64,000 bases of DNA. Source: Coniochaeta sp. PMI_546 (taxonomy: Eukaryota > Ascomycota > Sordariomycetes > Coniochaetales > Coniochaetaceae). The position numbers were made by a program, and so were the translations under genes. The stretch spans positions 1,798,001 through 1,862,000 of the forward strand of contig MU271145.1 of the NCBI GenBank assembly GCA_021432605.1, written 5' to 3'. Shown here piece after piece: positions 36,811-50,294 of this stretch; position 1 is the first letter of the stretch; every line of letters starts with the position of its first letter. A model generated the notes under the pieces. That model had not been told where the DNA came from. It did no database searches and worked only from the letters and a program-made list of their open reading frames with translations.

Positions 36811-39454
36811 ATACCGAACAGTCTCAAGGCATGAAACGTGGCCATGAAATCTCGCGTGCCCCCGGGCCTGGCGTGTATCCGTCACGACAGATGGCCAGGA
36901 ATTATGTCTGTGCAAATATAAGGCTATCTCAACAGCAAAGTTTGGTGGCTCTCACAATCAGCCACGCGGTTGCTATCATTCTATATGCCGCTTCCTGTCT
37001 GCTGAATGAGACGAGAGCAGGGCTTGATCGGTTAGCGGGCCACGGAACAAACTCGAGGAGATTCAACACATTGTCAGCCTTAATCCAGCAACGTTTCATG
37101 AGTCATTAAGAATGTAGGCTGTTGACAGCAAGCTGTCGACCGATTCTCATTTCACCACGTGCAACGTATCTCAAAGACCTGGGGCTAGACAATCCATTGG
37201 ACCGATATGAAGATCTGTCATCGAGTCCCTATGGCTGGCTCACGGCATGATCTACGCTCGGTCTTCACAGTCCCTATCTTCATCTTTCCATAAGGTACGT
37301 TCTGTACATAACGCAATGGCGGTGAGACATTTCAGCCGATATCCGTACGTCGATTTGTATTTACTCCGAGAAGCATCTCGCCTCACTGCTGCTTGGCATT
37401 GGCTGCCTTCGGTGGCAGTATGAGTCGTCATGCAGGAAAGTGACGGTGTCGATGAACAAACCTTGGCCGTGCAGAGCGGTCTTCACTTTGCAATAGCGGA
37501 GCAATAGAACGCCTGTTCATGACATCACTTCGTGCAAGGACCCTATTGCGTTCCCATGACCTACATAGTAGTGGGCTTCCCTCCGGACTCAGGAACTCTG
37601 GTTACACCGCTTCAAGGTGAGCTAGTTGACATCGACCTGTTCCGTGGTCACACGTATCGGGACCCACCCATATCAACCACGGCCACAAGCAAAGGGGCGT
37701 CCTCGAGCCAACCATGAACAAGCTGTAGCGACACTAGAGCATGTTGCTCGACAATAAGAAAGTGGCATTGCGGGAACGTGGCTACCAGAGGCGCTCTCGC
37801 GAACTCTCTCAGATTGCCGCGACGCTGGTCCTAACGACAGGGGCACGTGGTTCATACCAACGCTATAGGGATTGGTCCGATTCCCCGACTCGGCCTCTCA
37901 AGCCTCACGTGCACGCATTGCTGTGCGTGTTTGTTGCCAATGTATCCCACTGCCCAGCGTGGGGTTGCGCGGGAGCGACCTGACCGGACGGCAACTAGGA
38001 GAATATATGTGGATGATTCCGTTGGTGGGCGGGTGCCCTCGTGGGAATCTGTCGAGACATAAGCTATAACCAATCAAGGATGGCGATGCAGGATTCCGTG
38101 GAATTTGACAGGCTGCTAACCCAGCAGGTGCCGCAGATGCTGGTAACCGGGTCACCAGCCTCCAACGCTCGTTGGTTCCCGAGCAATATTGGGGGTTCGT
38201 GGGAGGGTTAGACGTCGAGAGATCGTGAGACCTGTTTACAAGATTCTCGTGACATGGAGGGATGATCTTGTTTGCTTTGGTTCCGCGGTGTGGCACGCTG
38301 CAATATGCAGACGCCCGTCACAAAACGACACACGAAATCTGGCCCTGGCTGCAGATGCACAGCGCTCGATGAGGAAGTCGAGTGACATGAGCTGCCAACG
38401 TCCGATCTTGGCGGGGAAGACGGTTTATTGCAGTTATTCGAAACATATCATGCATGAGTTGAGTCCATAAACTGGGAAGTAAAAAAAAGTCAGCAAGCAT
38501 CAGTTAGCATGATGTCGATTTACTATTGGAGCTTACACTTCACTGGGGTGGAGGCTGAAGCTGACTTGTATGCAGCTCTGGCTATGGACGCCTGCATACC
38601 AGTTCAGGCAAAGAGAGCTAATCTCGTACCATAGGGGCTGGCTTCCGTAGTCAACTATGTGGATTTGTTTTCCTTCTCAAGCGACAAGTCGAAAGAGCTG
38701 TCTGACACGGAGACGATGGAGTGTCCCCATGGGGGCTCCGTACCTCTTGAGCAGGGAACCTCATGTCGCTGGATATCTCTCAAGTATGCGAGCATTTGCT
38801 GAAAAGCAGATTCATTTACAGTATTAGGTAGATGACTATGCACAGCAGCCGAATAAAGGCACCTGGAGATTGACGGTAGGCTTTCCTTGTGCTATGATTT
38901 ATGGTAGCCTGCAGGGATATTCTCGTTCTGACATGCCTCCTTTGCAGCTTGCAGCTCGCAGGTCTCCGGCTCGTAGAAGGTCACCGAAAGGGCATTCAAC
39001 TTTGTGACTGCCTTTCAGAACGCAAGTTCCTGATTACGTCGCAGCTTAGTGCATGACTCTTGCAAGAACACAGGCGGGATTGGTACCATTGCGGAATCAT
39101 CCAGCCTGTCGTTGCCTACCATCTCTGTATTTCCCAGGGTGCGGACCTGGCCCAAGGAGCTTCAGCTAGACAAGCTCGAGATCAACAAGATCTCGATCCC
39201 TCCACGGGTTGAAGAATCGCTCAGCGTAGATTTATCATCATCAGGAACTTCCGAGCCAATTTCCAGACGGTGAGAAGCTCTAAATCGCGGGACATCGTCG
39301 ACCTGTGCCTTGTCAGTGACTTTGATTAGAACCCACGGGATAGCGGGCACCCCGGCGAAGATCCGAAGCTGTTCACAAGTTTGGCACCGCTAATTCTCTT
39401 GTGTGTATCCGTCTCTCGCTGGCTTTCACATAGACGATTTACCCCTTGTCCTGT

Positions 39455-39476
39455 GTTGTTGTTGTTGTTGTTGTTG
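39455..39476. repeat. (GTT)7 microsatellite
   Basis: Seven perfect GTT units plus a final G, in non-coding DNA. Confidence 0.9.
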
Positions 39477-42400
39477 CCGCCGTCTCTCTCCTCTTCCAAC
39501 TCTTTTCGATAACCACATCCCATCCATAGACTACTCTGTTTCCAGACGCTGCTACAAGGAAGATGCAGCACCCTTCCTACAGCGTCTCTGCTCATGTTTC
39601 CTTGCGCGGCGGAAGAAGTGCTGACTTATACCGTACAATGAAAATGAGTGACTGAGACGGGCCAAAAGGAGCTTTTCTGGCACTACCAGGGCCACCTCCA
39701 ACAGAGTCTCATCAAGGTCTTGTTGCCCTGCGTCGGATGTGTCCTCAGGCCGTCACAAAGACATTCGCTGCCGAGCCCCGGCCTTGGGAACACAGACGGC
39801 AAAGGCATTTGTCTAGCCTTGCTTCCTCTTTGCTTTGCCATCTCAGACAGACTATCCGCATCAGGCAAAAGACTCCTTATTCACGGGTGTGGAACGACAA
39901 TGAGCAGCTCAACTGTCATAGAAGCTGGCGCCCGGGATACATCTGCTGCCCGTTGGGATAGATCATGTTTGCAGACCCGAGACGACAACTTCATGGTATC
40001 CCCGCGACTGTCAGACTTCCCACCATAGAATAAAACCTCTGCTCGACATTGCCAAGTTCCAGGAGATTTGCTAGGTCCAGCTTCGGCTACGGACAGGATC
40101 TGACGCGGGCTCACACCGACAGCATCATCTCCAGGAGATGACTCGACGACCAAGTGTGGAACCATGTTGGTCAACATCCAGCTGGGATGCAAGGTACCTC
40201 CGGGCGGCGATATGGGTGCCAAGAGCAGCTTCAATTGTATAGGTCGGAGTGAAAGAAGCATTCCGTGAGACAATGACATCAGTGAGCTGCGCACAAAGTC
40301 AACCCATCCTTGTCCAAGCCCTCGCCTCGTTCAGTAGGCAATGGTGTTTTTGGTCACTCTTTTATGAGTTTTACTTGTGTTTTTCTTCACTTGAGTAACC
40401 TCTTTTCCCATGAGAGCCAAACTGGGCGTGCATCCCATTCCAAGGTCGGTTACTGGGCGTTATTTCCCACGTTTCCCATAGCCATAGCGAAGCAACTTTG
40501 CATGACGCTGCATATGCTGTGTCGACTTGTCAGCCCTGCGGAACACCTCGCCGCGTTGGCTAGGAGCCAGAGAACACAAGAGCCACGTTGGGCTATATTT
40601 GGCGTCCGCGGAGAGCATCATTGCTTCGGTCCAGGATTGGCGGAGAGGCACAACGAGAAGAATGCAGGAAATAGGATGTGCCCGTCTGGTTGACCTGACC
40701 ATGTCAACGATGTTAAAGCGCTCGAGCACCACTGGTATGGAAGTCCAAGTGCCCGGTCAACTCTCAAGAGCCCTAAGAGAAAGCATATGCCGAAGGGACC
40801 GGGAGAGATCCGACCGCACGGGCAGCCCGATATAGGACCGGTCAAGACTGTGGCTGCATATGTACCCAACAAAGATGACATGGTATCGAATAACAAGCAG
40901 CGGAAACCATGGAAAGTAAGCCAAGTTTGGCCTGGAGCGTAGGGGGAGGGCAGCCGTGCAGCCGTGGCGCTATGCCATGTATGACACGTTGCGGCGGTCG
41001 GAATATGCACGAGGGGACTGAGCACCACCGGCTTCCGGGAGGGACAGGAGGGAAAAAACGTATTACCGTCTTTCGAAGGAGCCTCTCCCTCCCGTGCCGA
41101 CCCAGATTTCGAACTCGGACGGACGTAGAAATAATCAATGAGCAAATCGGGCGACGGTATGCCGGCTCTTATGGTATCCACAGCCAGAGCGGTCGGTCTA
41201 GCTTTGCATTATCATGCTTGATCGACTCGTGTTGATGAGCTGGTTGCATTATGGAACATTGTCAAAGCCTATGAAAAGACGACGAGATGTGGCTGCCGCT
41301 TGGTTGCTGACATCAGGTCATCAAACCACACATGCACGAAGAGCAGTCTAGCCTCTGCTGTCAAGAGGCGACACAAAGACGCAGAGGGACGAAGCCAGAA
41401 GCTTATCGTGAGATACGGGGCAACGGGCAGGTAGGAAGTAGCTCTCATGCCTGCCCGATAGTTCAGTTAAAGACAGTCTTGTTGACGTCAGGCACGATCA
41501 TGGGGTTCATGACATGAGGCTGACGCGCACTGGTAGTATACAAGTTGTGAAGAAGGCATGCTGAAGTCGGAAAGTTGTCGAGTGGCCGATGGACACATGA
41601 TGGGTGGTGCATGACTTGTGTCGGTTCAGGCTGTCAGGTCATTCCCGATGGAAAGCCACTAGACTCTAGGTGAGCCGCCATTTGCGGAAGAGGCTTGGAA
41701 GGATCTCGACCCGAATGCAGGATGGGGAGACATGTAGAGAAGAAGAGCTACAGGATCCCGAATAGCCATTCAACAGGATTCGCCAAGGCAATGGAAAGAC
41801 AATCTGGTCTGACGATGGGAGGAAACAGACGGTGGGATATCAGATCTCACATCCCAGAGCTGAGGGAAGAAAACAGAGCCATTCATGATCCAGGAAGCCA
41901 TTCCGGCAGTCGCGTCTTTAAAGTGGTCCGCGGCAAAGCAGTTAGACTTATTACTTACAAGCTGCGGTACCACAGTACGTACAGTACTATGCTTCGACCC
42001 CTGTCGATGCCAGATGCCCACCCACCTACCTGCCACCACACCACACTCCCCTTACACAGTAGCGTTCCCTGCGTCCCAATATCGAGAGGCAGGAGGGGCA
42101 GGGGCCGCCTAGACGGCCACAGGGCCACTCTCGCGAGGTGGGGTCCTCGGTCGCTGCAGGCCCACATGGCTTGCAGCAAGGTCGGCGTCGGTTTGTGCGG
42201 TCTCGAGCCATGGCACCCCGCTGTAACCACGCCAGTCGACCGTCTTGACAGCGGCCTGGACCAGTGGCAGAGCTGACATAGTCAGACCCCGGCAAGCCTT
42301 GCGGCCCCCGATGCCACTCACAGCACTGCACGCACTTTGAGATGTGGGAAGACATGCATGCACTGATGCAGTGCACTGCAGTCACTACTTCCTCGAGGGC

Positions 42401-43794
42401 CAGGCGGTGAGCGTGCTGGGAACGAGCCGTTTGGCTCTTGACAACAACCACCTACCCGACATACGGACGTACTTGATCAATCTTCGGACTCGATGCCGGC
42501 GGAGGTGCATCCAGCCGGGGAAAGGCGCCCGCCAGCTCGTCATCGAGTCGGTCCTTGAACCAGCAAGGAGCGAGAAGGACGTCGATTTCGTACAGGCAGA
42601 CGGTCCAACTCATCGTCCGTCGACCCGGTACGTGTCGGGTGTCTATGGCACTCTTCTGCTTGTCCTGGACGTGCTAGCCGCCGTCTGCGGTATCGCTCCG
42701 TCGAACAGACTACCTTGGCGGAATTGTACCTCTTCTGAACTCCCGAGTGTCTGGTACTAAGCGGTCGTGTATCTACGTTGCTTCTACTACTACCTTGATT
42801 GTTGTCGACGTATGCGGTAGGGAACACGAGACTACTTCCTTTCTGGGAGTATGGGGGAGAAGACGCACGCCAACTTCCACCTGATACAACGAGACTTTCT
42901 CGTCCTGCAGAAAAAGCAAGAAAACAACGGGCACAGAAGAGGAAACGAAAAGGAAAAGAAAGGTGGAAGCAGTTGATGCTTGGATATTGAACACCTCACA
43001 CTTCCCGCCTTTCACATACTGTCACAGTCTACATTGTTCGGTAGAAACAAGTCATCTCAATCGGGAAGTCGCAGCAAAGGTTCTGGCCGTCTTCTGGTTT
43101 GTCGTTTGGTTGGCTGCAAGTATGCAAACCCTTGTTTGCTTTCGCCAGGGCGGGACCTTGTGCTGCACGCCAGTGACACCACAATAGTACCTCATACCCA
43201 GTTTTTCCCCTTCACAGATCGAAACTCTAGACTACTGCATAGTACATCAAAGCTGGACCCCTCCATTGTCTGGAGTAGTTTAGACCTAGACTAGCCAGCT
43301 CTCCGGTCTCTTTTCCTCATCTCTACAAATCCATCCCATCCTCAATTCTTCTCGGCCTGAACACGCTCTTTTCCATCCGCTGTCTGACCCGGGGCCGGTC
43401 TCTTCCTCTATCGCAGGCTACATTGGCCGCGTGTTCCTGGCCACTCTAGGCCCTGTCTGAAGTCGCACTGGTAAGTAGATGCAGGCCGAGATCTGCTCCC
43501 GGGCCACAGCATCGTGTTTGCGGATCTAGAATCAGCACTTGGTCTAATGCTCAGCTTTTTGCCACATACAGCCGTCACCTGTCCAATTCCCAGCCCCACT
43601 GCTGGCCAAGACCCAAGACTTGAATGCGGTCACTTCACCACAGAGGTGGAATTACTCTGTTGAGACTCTTTCATCCTCTCCTGCTTCATTTTGAGTCGGG
43701 CTGGGCCATGAGTCCTCCCACCAGACTCGTGAGTGCCTTGCCTTACCGAGTGAACTCTCCTTATCATGTTGTCTAACCACGATTCAGTCCTACA

Positions 43795-46700
43795 ATGCAC
43801 GGATATGAAGTGCAGGCCCTGGTCGACAACAAGGCGCCTACGGTGTCCGCGGTTGAAACCCCGATGGCCGTGGATAGGTGGTTGTTGATGACAATGCTAT
43901 GCTATCCTGCGGTCTTGTTGGTAACATTCATCATTTCCGCTGCAACTTACAGCATTCAGTCGTCAAAGAGTGAGGAGGAGTTACTTGAGCCATCAGCAAC
44001 AGGACCGGGCGGCAAGCCTCTGCCGGCCACAAAACGCCGAAAGAGAGGCCAACATAGCCCGGTCTTTGAGGTCTATATAGGAGTATGGGCTCGCCGGGTG
44101 TTTCAGTACATCACGGCGGCTGTTGTTCTTACCTTTGTCGCCGACTGTGCCGATGTCATAGCTCACGCGTTGGATGATCAAGATCCAACTTGGTGGTGCG
44201 GTGAGGAGAGAGTGGTAAGCGCGCATCCACAGCCCTTGATACAATCTGCACGAATGGGTAGTGCTCACCATGTACGCAGGTCTACATCGTCGGCGGCTTT
44301 TTCTTCCATCTTTACGTTCTTCTCACTCTTCTCCAATGGTCAAATGCACCAAACGTCGCTCACTGTGCCGTCTGGTTGCTCACTTTACTTGGAGAGGCGG
44401 TGATTCTAGCCACCCAGATCATTGAGGACCTGTCGCGCCACAAAGTCGTTCGCCACATTAAACTGAGGAATGGCGAGGAAGTTCCTGTATCGCATACCTA
44501 CGAACATCTTGACCTTATCATTGCGACTACGAGGCTCTTCCTTGTCGCCAGCCTTATTTTCCTCTACCTTGCAATTGCCACCAAACGATATCGCAAGAAC
44601 CGGTACCTTTTGGCGGAGGAAGGGCGTCAGAGTGATTCTGACGAGGAGTCGCCTCTTTTGAGAGGTCAACGCCACCCGGGGTATCATACTCAAGACGTCA
44701 ATGGTACGGCCCACCTACGATCTCCAACCGGTTCTCACCATGCCAGCATCCACGGCAGTAAGGATGCCGGTCACGGGCAGCCGGAGAACGAGGCGGCGTT
44801 CTACCGTTCGGACAAGCTGCCCCACAAAAACTGGTGGGAGTACTGCCGCGGTTACTCGGTATTCTTCCCTTACTTGTGGCCGAGCAAGTCACTGAAACTT
44901 CAAGGAGTCGTGCTCATTTGTGTCATTCTTGTCGGCTTCCAACGGGCCGTCAATGTCATGGTACCTCTTCAGTACGGCAAGGTCACTGATCTTCTGAGCG
45001 AGGAGAATGAGTTCGGTCACCATATGCCATGGGCCCAGATTTCTCTCTTGATTTTCTACAAATTCCTCCAAGGCAATTCCGGACTGATCGGATCTGTGCG
45101 GGCGATACTTTGGGTGCCGGTCTCGCAACACACTTACCGGGCGCTTACGACAGCGGCATTTGAGCATGTCCACTCTCTCTCTCTCGATTTTCACCTCGGC
45201 AAGCGAACTGGAGAAGTGTTATCGGCTTTGAACAAGGGTGCTTCAATCAACACCTTTCTGGAGCAAGTCACGTTCTTCGTCCTTCCAATGGTGTTCGATT
45301 TGTTCGTGGCCATTGTCTTCTTCTACTACCAGTTCGGGTCCGTGTATGCCCTAGCCGTCTCGATCATCACGTTTTATTACCTCTACGTTTCGATCCAGAT
45401 GGCGCAGACGCGGGTGGACCAACGCAGGGACATGGTCAACGCAGATCGAGAAGAGGAAGCGGTGAAAAACGACTCTATCACCTCATATGAGACGGTCAAG
45501 TACTTCAATGCCGAGAAGCGCGAATTCAAGCGGTACCGTGAGGCGATCAAGACCTATCAGGAAGCTGAAGCGAAGGTTACCTACGGCATTCAACATATGA
45601 ATATGGCTCAGACCGCGGTTTTCATGACCGGTATCTTCTCCATCCTTATGATTTGCGCATATGAAGTTGCGCACGGTACTCGAAAAGTCGGCGTCTTCGT
45701 CTCGCTCATGTCCTATCTCAACCAGCTCCAAGGGCCGTTGAACTTTTTCGGCTCATTCTACCGTACGATTCAGCAAGCCATGGTTTCCGGCGAGAGGCTT
45801 CTCGAACTCTTCAAGATTCAACCCAGTGTCGTTGATCGCCCAGGGGTCAAGGACTTGAAAGACTGCCAAGGACACATTCGATGGAGGGATGTGAAGTTCT
45901 CCTACGACCGCCGGAAGCCTGCCTTGCGGGATCTCAGCTTCGAGTGCGCCCCTGGAACGACGACAGCCTTCGTTGGAGAGTCCGGTGGAGGAAAGTCGAC
46001 TGTCTTCCGCCTGATGTTTCGGTACTACAACTGCGAGGAAGGCAGCATCGAGATTGATGGGCATGATGTCAAGGATGTTACGATTGACTCTGTTCGACGG
46101 TACATTGGCGTCGTTCCGCAAGACACCATTCTGTTCAACGAGACCTTGATGTACAACCTTCAGTACGCCAACCCGGATGCTACAGAAGAGGATGTCTTCG
46201 AGGCATGTCGCGCTGCTGCCATTCATGACCGCATCATGGGCTTTCCAGACGGCTACAACACAAAGGTCGGGGAACGCGGTCTTCGACTCAGCGGCGGTGA
46301 GAAGCAGAGAGTGGCTATTGCCCGAACAATTCTGAAGAAACCTAAGATAATCATGCTCGACGAGGCGACGTCGGCCCTGGACGGCGAGACGGAGCAGAAG
46401 ATCCAGTCAAAGCTGATCAGTGGAAACTTGGGTCAGGACCGCACGCTCTTGATTATTGCGTAAGAGCTGACATATCTGTGAAGAGCATGAATGCCTTGCT
46501 AACTGGAGATTGCAGTCACCGGCTGTCGACAATTACCCACGCCGACCAGATTATCGTTTTGCATAACGGCACGATTGCGGAGCGTGGAACGCACGAAGAG
46601 CTGTTGGCTCTGGGTGGACGCTACGCGTCCATGTGGGACAAGCATTGTCGGGCTGAAAGAGCGGTTCACGAGGCTCGTCTCGCCAGCAAGAAGGCCAACA

Positions 46701-47047
46701 AACTTCTGGCTCAAGCGAATCTCTCGGTGCCAAGACCGAGCCATATCCATGTGGACGACCCGTCGGACGGCTATGCTAGTATGGCATCATCTACGTTGCT
46801 CCACACGGGACCTAACACTCCTCGTGGCGATCATGCCGGCTCAAGTTCAGGTTCTGATGCAGGGTCTGATGCTGGCTCACAGAGGGGGTCTCATGCGGGA
46901 TCGGACGTTACCGCCGCCAGTTCCGAGCGAGACGACGAGTCCATCAGAGGCACATTCCACCTCGAGGACACCGAAGGCGAAGGCTCATCCAACGCGGAGC
47001 AACCCGCGCCAGTCCTTGAGCAACGTCAGGGGAGCGGCAGCCACTGA
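43795..47047 (+). CDS. hmt1: Half-size ABC transporter, Hmt1/ABCB6 type (vacuolar heavy-metal tolerance)
   Basis: Half transporter with TMD0-TMD-NBD order. Fission-yeast Hmt1 moves phytochelatin-type thiol conjugates into the vacuole, and the animal relative is ABCB6. Exons 43795-44214, 44280-46459 and 46516-47047 encode 1043 aa; the introns are 65 and 56 bp. The first 220 or so residues carry several hydrophobic segments and a dibasic, acidic loop, the extra TMD0 that separates Hmt1/ABCB6 from Atm1. The core starts near [17 protein letters not shown] and includes [20 protein letters not shown] and [18 protein letters not shown]. The NBD has Walker [10 protein letters not shown] (706-714), LSGGEKQ (810-816), Walker [10 protein letters not shown] (D834, E835), and the H-loop AHRLST formed across intron 2. 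The C-terminus has degenerate GSDAGS repeats. No N-terminal mitochondrial presequence is evident, which argues against Atm1. Confidence 0.9.
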
Positions 47048-48718
47048 AAACCCTCACGTGCCCTAAGCTGCGACACAAGGAATCGCTCCCTCTCCTTTTT
47101 CTTTTACTTCTCTCCCCTCCACATTGTACATGAGCGCAACTCCCTTCATTTATCATGACGCATCAACCGGTTCTTCCAACAACCGAAGATACGAAAGTTA
47201 CGACCGACACACGTCTTTTCACATCTTTTCTCTTTTTCCCGCTGTTCATATATATCCTAATTCCCTACTCTAATTCTCTGTTCCTATTTCACTCTAACGA
47301 CAAACGATATACCCTTCGATGCATGCAGGCGGCGTTTGTAGGGAGCAAGACGGTACGTGATAATAAAAGCTGTCAGGCCGGAATCGGTGGCTTGTTTTCC
47401 AAACAAGGGGGGTTGTAAGGGGCAGGCGGCATGGTTACAGCATGTTCAGCCCTCAGGGGCGAGGGCAGGGTGGTGGTTTGGACAAGGCGTCTGTGTCGGA
47501 GGGTGGCAGGTGCATTATCACAATAATTTTTCTGTTTTCCTGGGGCATGTTTTTCTGCTTCGGGTTGTCGACCTTCGGTGGCCGGACATTTTTCCTCATT
47601 GTTTTTCTGCGTCGACGAGTCTGTCAGATCTCGATCGACATAGAGTGGCGGAGAGAAAGGGGTATAAACGGATACACCTGGACCTACCACACCGGCGGCT
47701 GTTGTTGGCATCTCTCTCTAATAATTCCAACGACTTTCCCTTTAGATGCCCCCAGCCTTAAAAAAGAAACACTTTCAGTGTTATCGGACTCACCGGAAAG
47801 CACGGCTTTTGCTTTTGCGTTACGTTATGGAATATCGCGTTACAGAAGGGCATGTTGCATTTGGTATCACTGGGATCAAGTACAGCAACGAGCTGTTACT
47901 TGTCCACTGAAGGAATTCAGAGGAACAACTTGTATCTTCGCCCATGACAACGGCTTTGACCAAGTTGTGCATATAAAACGGGGGTTTATCAGCAGGGCCT
48001 CCTAAAGTGAGGAGCAGCCTGTGACAGGGATGGGATAATAAGAAAACCATTCTACCTTCAACGCGAGGTTCTCATGGCCGTGGTTCGATACCTGTCTCTC
48101 GACGACGTGCTCCTCCCTTAATCTTGAATCCCGAACCGATGCGTCACAACTGTCACGACACATCTACAGTCCATGGGCCACATATGTTCTCTTCCACAAG
48201 CGCAGATCTGCTCTATTAAAATTAATATCGGTAATTATAGCATATCGAATCCGAAAAACGTCCCCCAGAGACCAAGTTCGGCGCTTGCGCATGGACGAAC
48301 CAACACCTGCGGCGCCAGCCTTAACGAATGACTCCATTTTGACCCTTCATGCCCTCCATCCGTATGCAAAAGCAAAAGAAGCGAGTGACTCCTTCCCTAT
48401 CCGTCCGCGGGAAATCTTCCCAAAGGCCGAGAGCGAATGTATGAGAATGCAATATATATGCTTCACGTCCCCGTTATCATCCCCCTTTCTCCCTTTCAAC
48501 GCCCAGACACCCGCCATTCCAGAGAATGACATGCATAATAAAAACAAGAAAAAAGCCCGCCTCGTCCAAACCTCCGCATTAGAAAGGGGCTTTCACCGCT
48601 GTCCACTCCCACCTCAGAACCAAACACCGATAACGACAGTTCACATCCCCCCTGAAGCATTTTTGATACAGGGTCTGTAAGATAAAAGAAAGGCAAGAAC
48701 ACGCTATCAGCGCGTCTC
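47048..48718. other. Convergent intergenic region between hmt1 and lag1
   Basis: 1.7 kb holding both 3' ends. T-rich sequence lies near 47090-47280. A GGTTCGATACC match to the Pol III B box near 48082 has no pairing T stem and was not accepted as a tRNA. The 47442-48005 open frame has no domain. Confidence 0.5.
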
Positions 48719-50294
48719 CTACGCCTTTTTGCTCCGCGTCTTTCTCGCAGACCCATTGGCAGCAACTCCATTGACCGCCGCCCCGTTCGCATGCCCGTTC
48801 TCCCTGACCGCCTCGGCGAAGCTGGGCTTCTCCCCTTCGGCAATAGCCTCCGCCAGCAGCGGCGTGGCGGTCTTCTCGTCCACGTCCTCGACGTCGTCCT
48901 CGCCCTCCTCGCGGTCGTCGTCGGCGGTCTTGTACACCACGAACCGGTAGGCGATCCTGAGGATGTAGAACAGCCAGAAGAGGTTGAGGGCCTGCAGCGA
49001 GGAGAGCAGGCCGAAGGTGATGTACTGCGACAGGGTGCACTTGTACTGCTCCGTCTCCCAGTTGAGCTCGAAGGGCCCCACGGTCTCGAACTCGTTGAGG
49101 ATGGACCAGAGGATCTTGAGGTTGAGGAAGTGGCGCATGTAGATCCACACGCAGGCGAAGAGGAAGAAGTACGGGGCCATGATCCAGTGGTCGATGTAGT
49201 TGATTAGTTTGGAGGTCTATTCCACCATTTTCATTTAGCAACTCTTTCTCGTTTTTTTTTGGGGGGAGGGGGGAGAAGAAGGGGGTTTAGGAAGAAAACT
49301 TACAGCCAGGAAAAAGTCACTGATATCATGCGTAAGATAGACCGCGAGCCCCATGTAGGTGAAGTGGAAGCGGTAGCTCAGCGCAATCAGCGCGAGGGAA
49401 ACAATGTGATGGCCGATCAGCTCCTTGAAGTCCTTGCGCGGCTCCTCCATACCCAGCAGCATGACTATTGCCTGCTGGCTCCAGTAGGCCGCCTCGAACA
49501 GATAGTAGAACTTGAAGACGGCCTCGTGCGTCTTATGCGGGAACCCGGCGTACATGCCGACCGTGTCAAAGTACCAGACGGGAGTACGGCTCATAACATA
49601 GATGCCCGCGGGCCCCAGGACGGCGAAGTAGATGGCCGTGTAGGCCTGCTCCATGAAGCGTGCCTGCTTGAGCTTGGTGCGCATGCCGGCGCGGCGGGCG
49701 AGCGGGCGGAGGAGCTCCTGCATGACGAACTCGCGGGTGAAGGTGAGCACGACGGTGTAGAAGGCCACGAAAGCGATGTCCCAAAGCCCCTTGCCGTACT
49801 GGGCGGGGGTGTCCGGGGATGTGGGCTCGATGCGGTAGGAGAGGAAGATGAACCAGTGGATCGGGTTGGACTCGGTCGGATTCACCATGTAGGCGGAGAT
49901 GAAGGTCAGGAGGATGGCGAGGGGAATGGCCCAGGTGCGGCGGTGGGCGAAGTCGAGGCTTCGTCGAAGGAAGGAACGGGCTTTGCGGTGCTTACGGCGG
50001 GTGGTGGATGGGCTTGAAGGGGATTCCTTAATGCCCTGGGACGAGTCAGTTGAGGAGGGCTGCGATGGGGCCAAGACAAGAGAGGAAGTGACATACCTTG
50101 AGATCAGGTGAGTCGTTCATATGGGAGCGGCTTGTGGCCAGGGCGGCTCCTGTGTCGCCGGCGCGAATGTCGTCGCCGACCGCGCTTGAGATGCGGCGGC
50201 GGCGGGGGCTATCGGCGCCGGAGGCTGCTGCTGCTACAGACCGTATGTGTTCGGCTCCGGTATGCAGCAGCGGGAATGGCTCTGCTGCTGCCAT
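48719..50294 (-). CDS. lag1: Ceramide synthase (Lag1/TLC domain)
   Basis: ER membrane N-acyltransferase joining acyl-CoA to a sphingoid base. Minus-strand exons 50294-50097, 50035-49304 and 49216-48719 encode 475 aa; introns are 61 and 87 bp with donors GTATGT and GTAAGT. Six or more membrane segments are visible, starting with TWAIPLAILLTFISAYMV. The TLC core contains KFYYLFEAAYWSQQAIVMLL, then the Lag1 motif with the paired histidines (GHHIVSLALIALSYRFHFTY) and YLTHDISDFFLA|TSKLINYID across intron 2. The C-terminal cytosolic tail is acidic (DDDREEGEDDVEDVDEKTA) and ends in basic residues RKTRSKKA. The start was placed at 50294 so that exon 1 joins at LK|GIKES. An internal ATG at 50074 lies within intron 1 and would give a shorter form only if that intron were retained. 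Confidence 0.92.
49252..49285. repeat. Oligo-T/oligo-G tract inside lag1 intron 2
   Basis: On the plus strand a run of about nine T is followed by G runs of six, six and five separated by short A-rich spacers (49261-49285). The sense strand of lag1 therefore has a C/T tract in mid-intron. The G strand has enough G runs to fold a G-quadruplex in principle. Confidence 0.75.

Larger units (their letters stand above)
36040..43794. other. Long gene-poor region (about 7.7 kb)
   Basis: No coding exon could be supported on either strand. The larger open frames (40618-41181 minus, 41695-42276 plus, 42026-42451 minus) overlap frames on the opposite strand, lack domains and have no good splice context. 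Base composition is not strongly AT-biased, so this is not an obvious repeat-induced-mutation graveyard. A GTT microsatellite lies at 39455-39476 and a tRNA A-box-like segment at 36787-36810. The last kilobase should contain the promoter and leader of the ABC transporter. Confidence 0.45.

Noticed and set aside
40618-41181. 187-codon open frame on the minus strand
   Set aside because: No recognisable family, overlapped by frames on the other strand, composition not protein-like.
41695-42276. 193-codon open frame on the plus strand
   Set aside because: Antisense frames of similar length cover the same bases and the translation shows no domain; not supported as a gene.
47442-48005. 187-codon frame downstream of hmt1
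   Set aside because: Phe/Cys/Arg-rich translation without domain, lying in the expected 3' UTR region.
48082-48092. GGTTCGATACC match to the Pol III B box
   Set aside because: Flanking five-base arms do not pair and no D arm or anticodon stem is found upstream.
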